Source: Verrucomicrobiota bacterium (GTDB lineage Bacteria; Verrucomicrobiota; Kiritimatiellia; JAHIZV01). Taken from it: DNA of 51,783 bases. Shown here in pieces: positions 50,562-51,783 of the stretch. Position numbers and translations under genes: made by a program. Position 1 is the stretch's first letter. Every line of letters begins with the position of its first letter. The DNA lies in assembly GCA_018814445.1 (NCBI GenBank), contig JAHIZV010000131.1, forward strand, positions 1 through 51,783. The letters run 5' to 3'. Under the pieces are notes generated by a model that was not told the origin of the DNA, did not search any database, and saw only the letters and a program-made list of their open reading frames with translations.

Positions 50562-51783
50562 ACAGGCACATGGCTATTACCATACTTGGCGCAATGGCTT
50601 TGTGCGCGGTCTCCTGTTCGACACCCCGGCCCCGGGTTGATGATGTTCTCGAGGCGTCAGAGTTGTTTTCCGGGTCCGGCGGATCAGTCCTGCCGGACAA
50701 ATGGTGGTCGAGTTTTGGCGATGACGAACTTAGCAGACTGATTGAGGAGGCGCTCAGGAGCAATTTCAGCCTCCAATCGGCCTGGGCTCGTCTCACTCAA
50801 GCGCAGGCGACAGCAAGGAGGCAGGGGGCGGATCTCTGGCCGTCACTCGATCTGCAGGCTTCTGCCGCGCGAAAGCGCGAAAGCGTCAAGGTGGAGGGCG
50901 GCGGTTCGGACACGACCGATTCGGGCACATATACGGCGGGGCTGTCGGCGAGCTACGAACTCGATCTCTGGGGGCGCATCCGTTCAACCAAGGACGCCGC
51001 GGTATTGGACGCGTCGGCCACTGAACAGCAGTTGAGAGCGTCGGCCATAACGCTCTCCTCGCAGGTCGCTTCCACCTGGTATCAACTCGTTGCGCAGAAT
51101 GGCCTGATCGATCTCCTCAATGAGCAACTCAAGCTGAACAAAGATGTGCTTGAGTTGGTGACGCTTCGATTCCGGAGAGGGCAGACCGGAGCAACCGATG
51201 TGCTCCAGCAACAACGGCTGGTCGAATCGCGCAAGGGCGACATCGCGTCGGCGGAAGCGCAGGCGGCCGTGCTTAAACACGCGCTCGCTATCCTCCTTGG
51301 CCGACCGCCGGCCGACAATGTGGCTGAGAGACAATCGGACTTGACGGAGCTGCCTCCTCTGCCCGCGACCGGCCTGCCGGCGGACCTCGTGCGTCGCCGC
51401 CCCGACATTCTGGAAGCGTACTACAGTCTGCTGGCGTCCGACGAGCGCGCCGCCTCTGCCGTGGCCGACAGGTTTCCCCGGATCAGCATCACCGCGCAGG
51501 CCAGTACATCGAGCGAGTCTGTCAGCGACCTGTTCGACAATTGGCTGGCCTCTCTGGCCGGCAACCTGGTGGCTCCGCTGATTGATGCCGGGTCGCGCCG
51601 GGCGGAGGCGGATCGGACAGAAGCGGTGGTCACGGAGAAGCTCTACGCATACGGACAGGTTGTGCTCACGGCGATCGGCGAAGTGGAAGACGCGTTGGTT
51701 CGCGAAAGTCGGCAGAAGGATCTTCTCGCAAGTCTTGAGAAGCAGATGGAACTGTCCGAGCAGGTCATCGACCGCAACCGGGA
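50558..51783 (+). CDS. RND efflux outer-membrane lipoprotein (NodT/OprM family), C-terminus cut by window edge
   Basis: The frame opens at ATG 50558, overlapping the TetR stop, and runs off the right edge (about 408 residues visible; family members are about 450-490). The signal peptide ends in a lipobox (LCAVSC). DKWWSSFGDDELSRLIEEALRSNFSLQSAWARLTQAQA is the typical start of the family, and YTAGLSASYELDLWGRIRS and LRRRPDI-like LVRRRPDILEAYYSLLASDERAASAVADRFPRISI follow. It forms a TolC-type trimeric channel with an inner-membrane pump and an adaptor, which should be encoded beyond the window. Confidence 0.93.
   Translation, partial: MNRHMAITILGAMALCAVSCSTPRPRVDDVLEASELFSGSGGSVLPDKWWSSFGDDELSRLIEEALRSNFSLQSAWARLTQAQATARRQGADLWPSLDLQASAARKRESVKVEGGGSDTTDSGTYTAGLSASYELDLWGRIRSTKDAAVLDASATEQQLRASAITLSSQVASTWYQLVAQNGLIDLLNEQLKLNKDVLELVTLRFRRGQTGATDVLQQQRLVESRKGDIASAEAQAAVLKHALAILLGRPPADNVAERQSDLTELPPLPATGLPADLVRRRPDILEAYYSLLASDERAASAVADRFPRISITAQASTSSESVSDLFDNWLASLAGNLVAPLIDAGSRRAEADRTEAVVTEKLYAYGQVVLTAIGEVEDALVRESRQKDLLASLEKQMELSEQVIDRNR

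Overview
The window looks like a chromosomal piece of a Gram-negative, double-membraned bacterium. It carries tolQ/R/A/B-pal, an MCE/Mla-type lipid-transfer operon, a FadL-type porin, lipoproteins with lipoboxes and an RND-type outer-membrane channel. GC content is moderately high. Short dispersed intergenic repeats (CACGGAG arrays, GGACCTAAAGG arrays, TTCCAA-N3-TTGGAA motifs) and secreted SUMF1-like and subtilisin-like proteins fit the PVC group (Kiritimatiellota/Verrucomicrobiota-like). That placement is an inference, not a proof.

Layout. 1-7.0 kb: sugar-phosphate metabolism, with a truncated intact phosphohexomutase, an adjacent paralogue that has lost its catalytic motifs, a GH94-type phosphorylase, ManA and a ROK sugar kinase. 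7.1-18.4 kb: tolQ-tolR-tolA and tolB-pal, split by about 7.3 kb of opposite-strand accessory DNA (a REP-type Y1 transposase with its terminal repeats, and a secreted-protein/RHS-toxin/candidate-immunity set). 18.4-19.5 kb: tatA-tatC. 19.6-29.9 kb: a divergent signalling block. On the minus strand a ketosynthase, two histidine kinases and an NtrC-type sigma54 activator overlap end to start. On the plus strand a FadL-type porin and a receiver-kinase protein follow a consensus sigma54 promoter. Between them lie four copies of a 16-bp dyad (TGTWCA-N4-TGWRCA-like). 30.1-39.6 kb: a VAO-type flavoenzyme, MlaE permease, an ABC ATPase homologue with all nucleotide-binding motifs destroyed, MlaD, a TPR lipoprotein, an SH3 protein, an M48 lipoprotein, a CHASE2 adenylate cyclase and an MBL-fold hydrolase, mostly overlapping. 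39.6-45.5 kb: serine acetyltransferase, a repeat-bounded GxxExxY remnant, an AsmA-like protein, tRNA-Pro(GGG), a four-helix-bundle gene bracketed by GGACC repeats, RecQ and a PIN/Phd toxin-antitoxin pair. 45.5-51.8 kb: two tandem SUMF1-like secreted proteins, a subtilisin, a TetR regulator and the start of an efflux outer-membrane lipoprotein.

How the genes may work together. The best candidate for an undescribed system is the 25.5-29.9 kb divergent block. A ketosynthase with a Cys-His-Asn triad is translationally coupled to two sensor kinases and a sigma54 activator, and faces a FadL-type lipid porin under a sigma54 promoter with shared operator dyads. I infer a lipid- or fatty-acid-responsive phosphorelay. 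The second candidate is the MCE operon with a pseudo-ATPase coupled to a flavoenzyme. Two separate pseudoenzymes sit in conserved operon contexts (2.1-0.8 kb and 32.6-33.3 kb). Coordinates and motifs were read by eye, and no database search was run.
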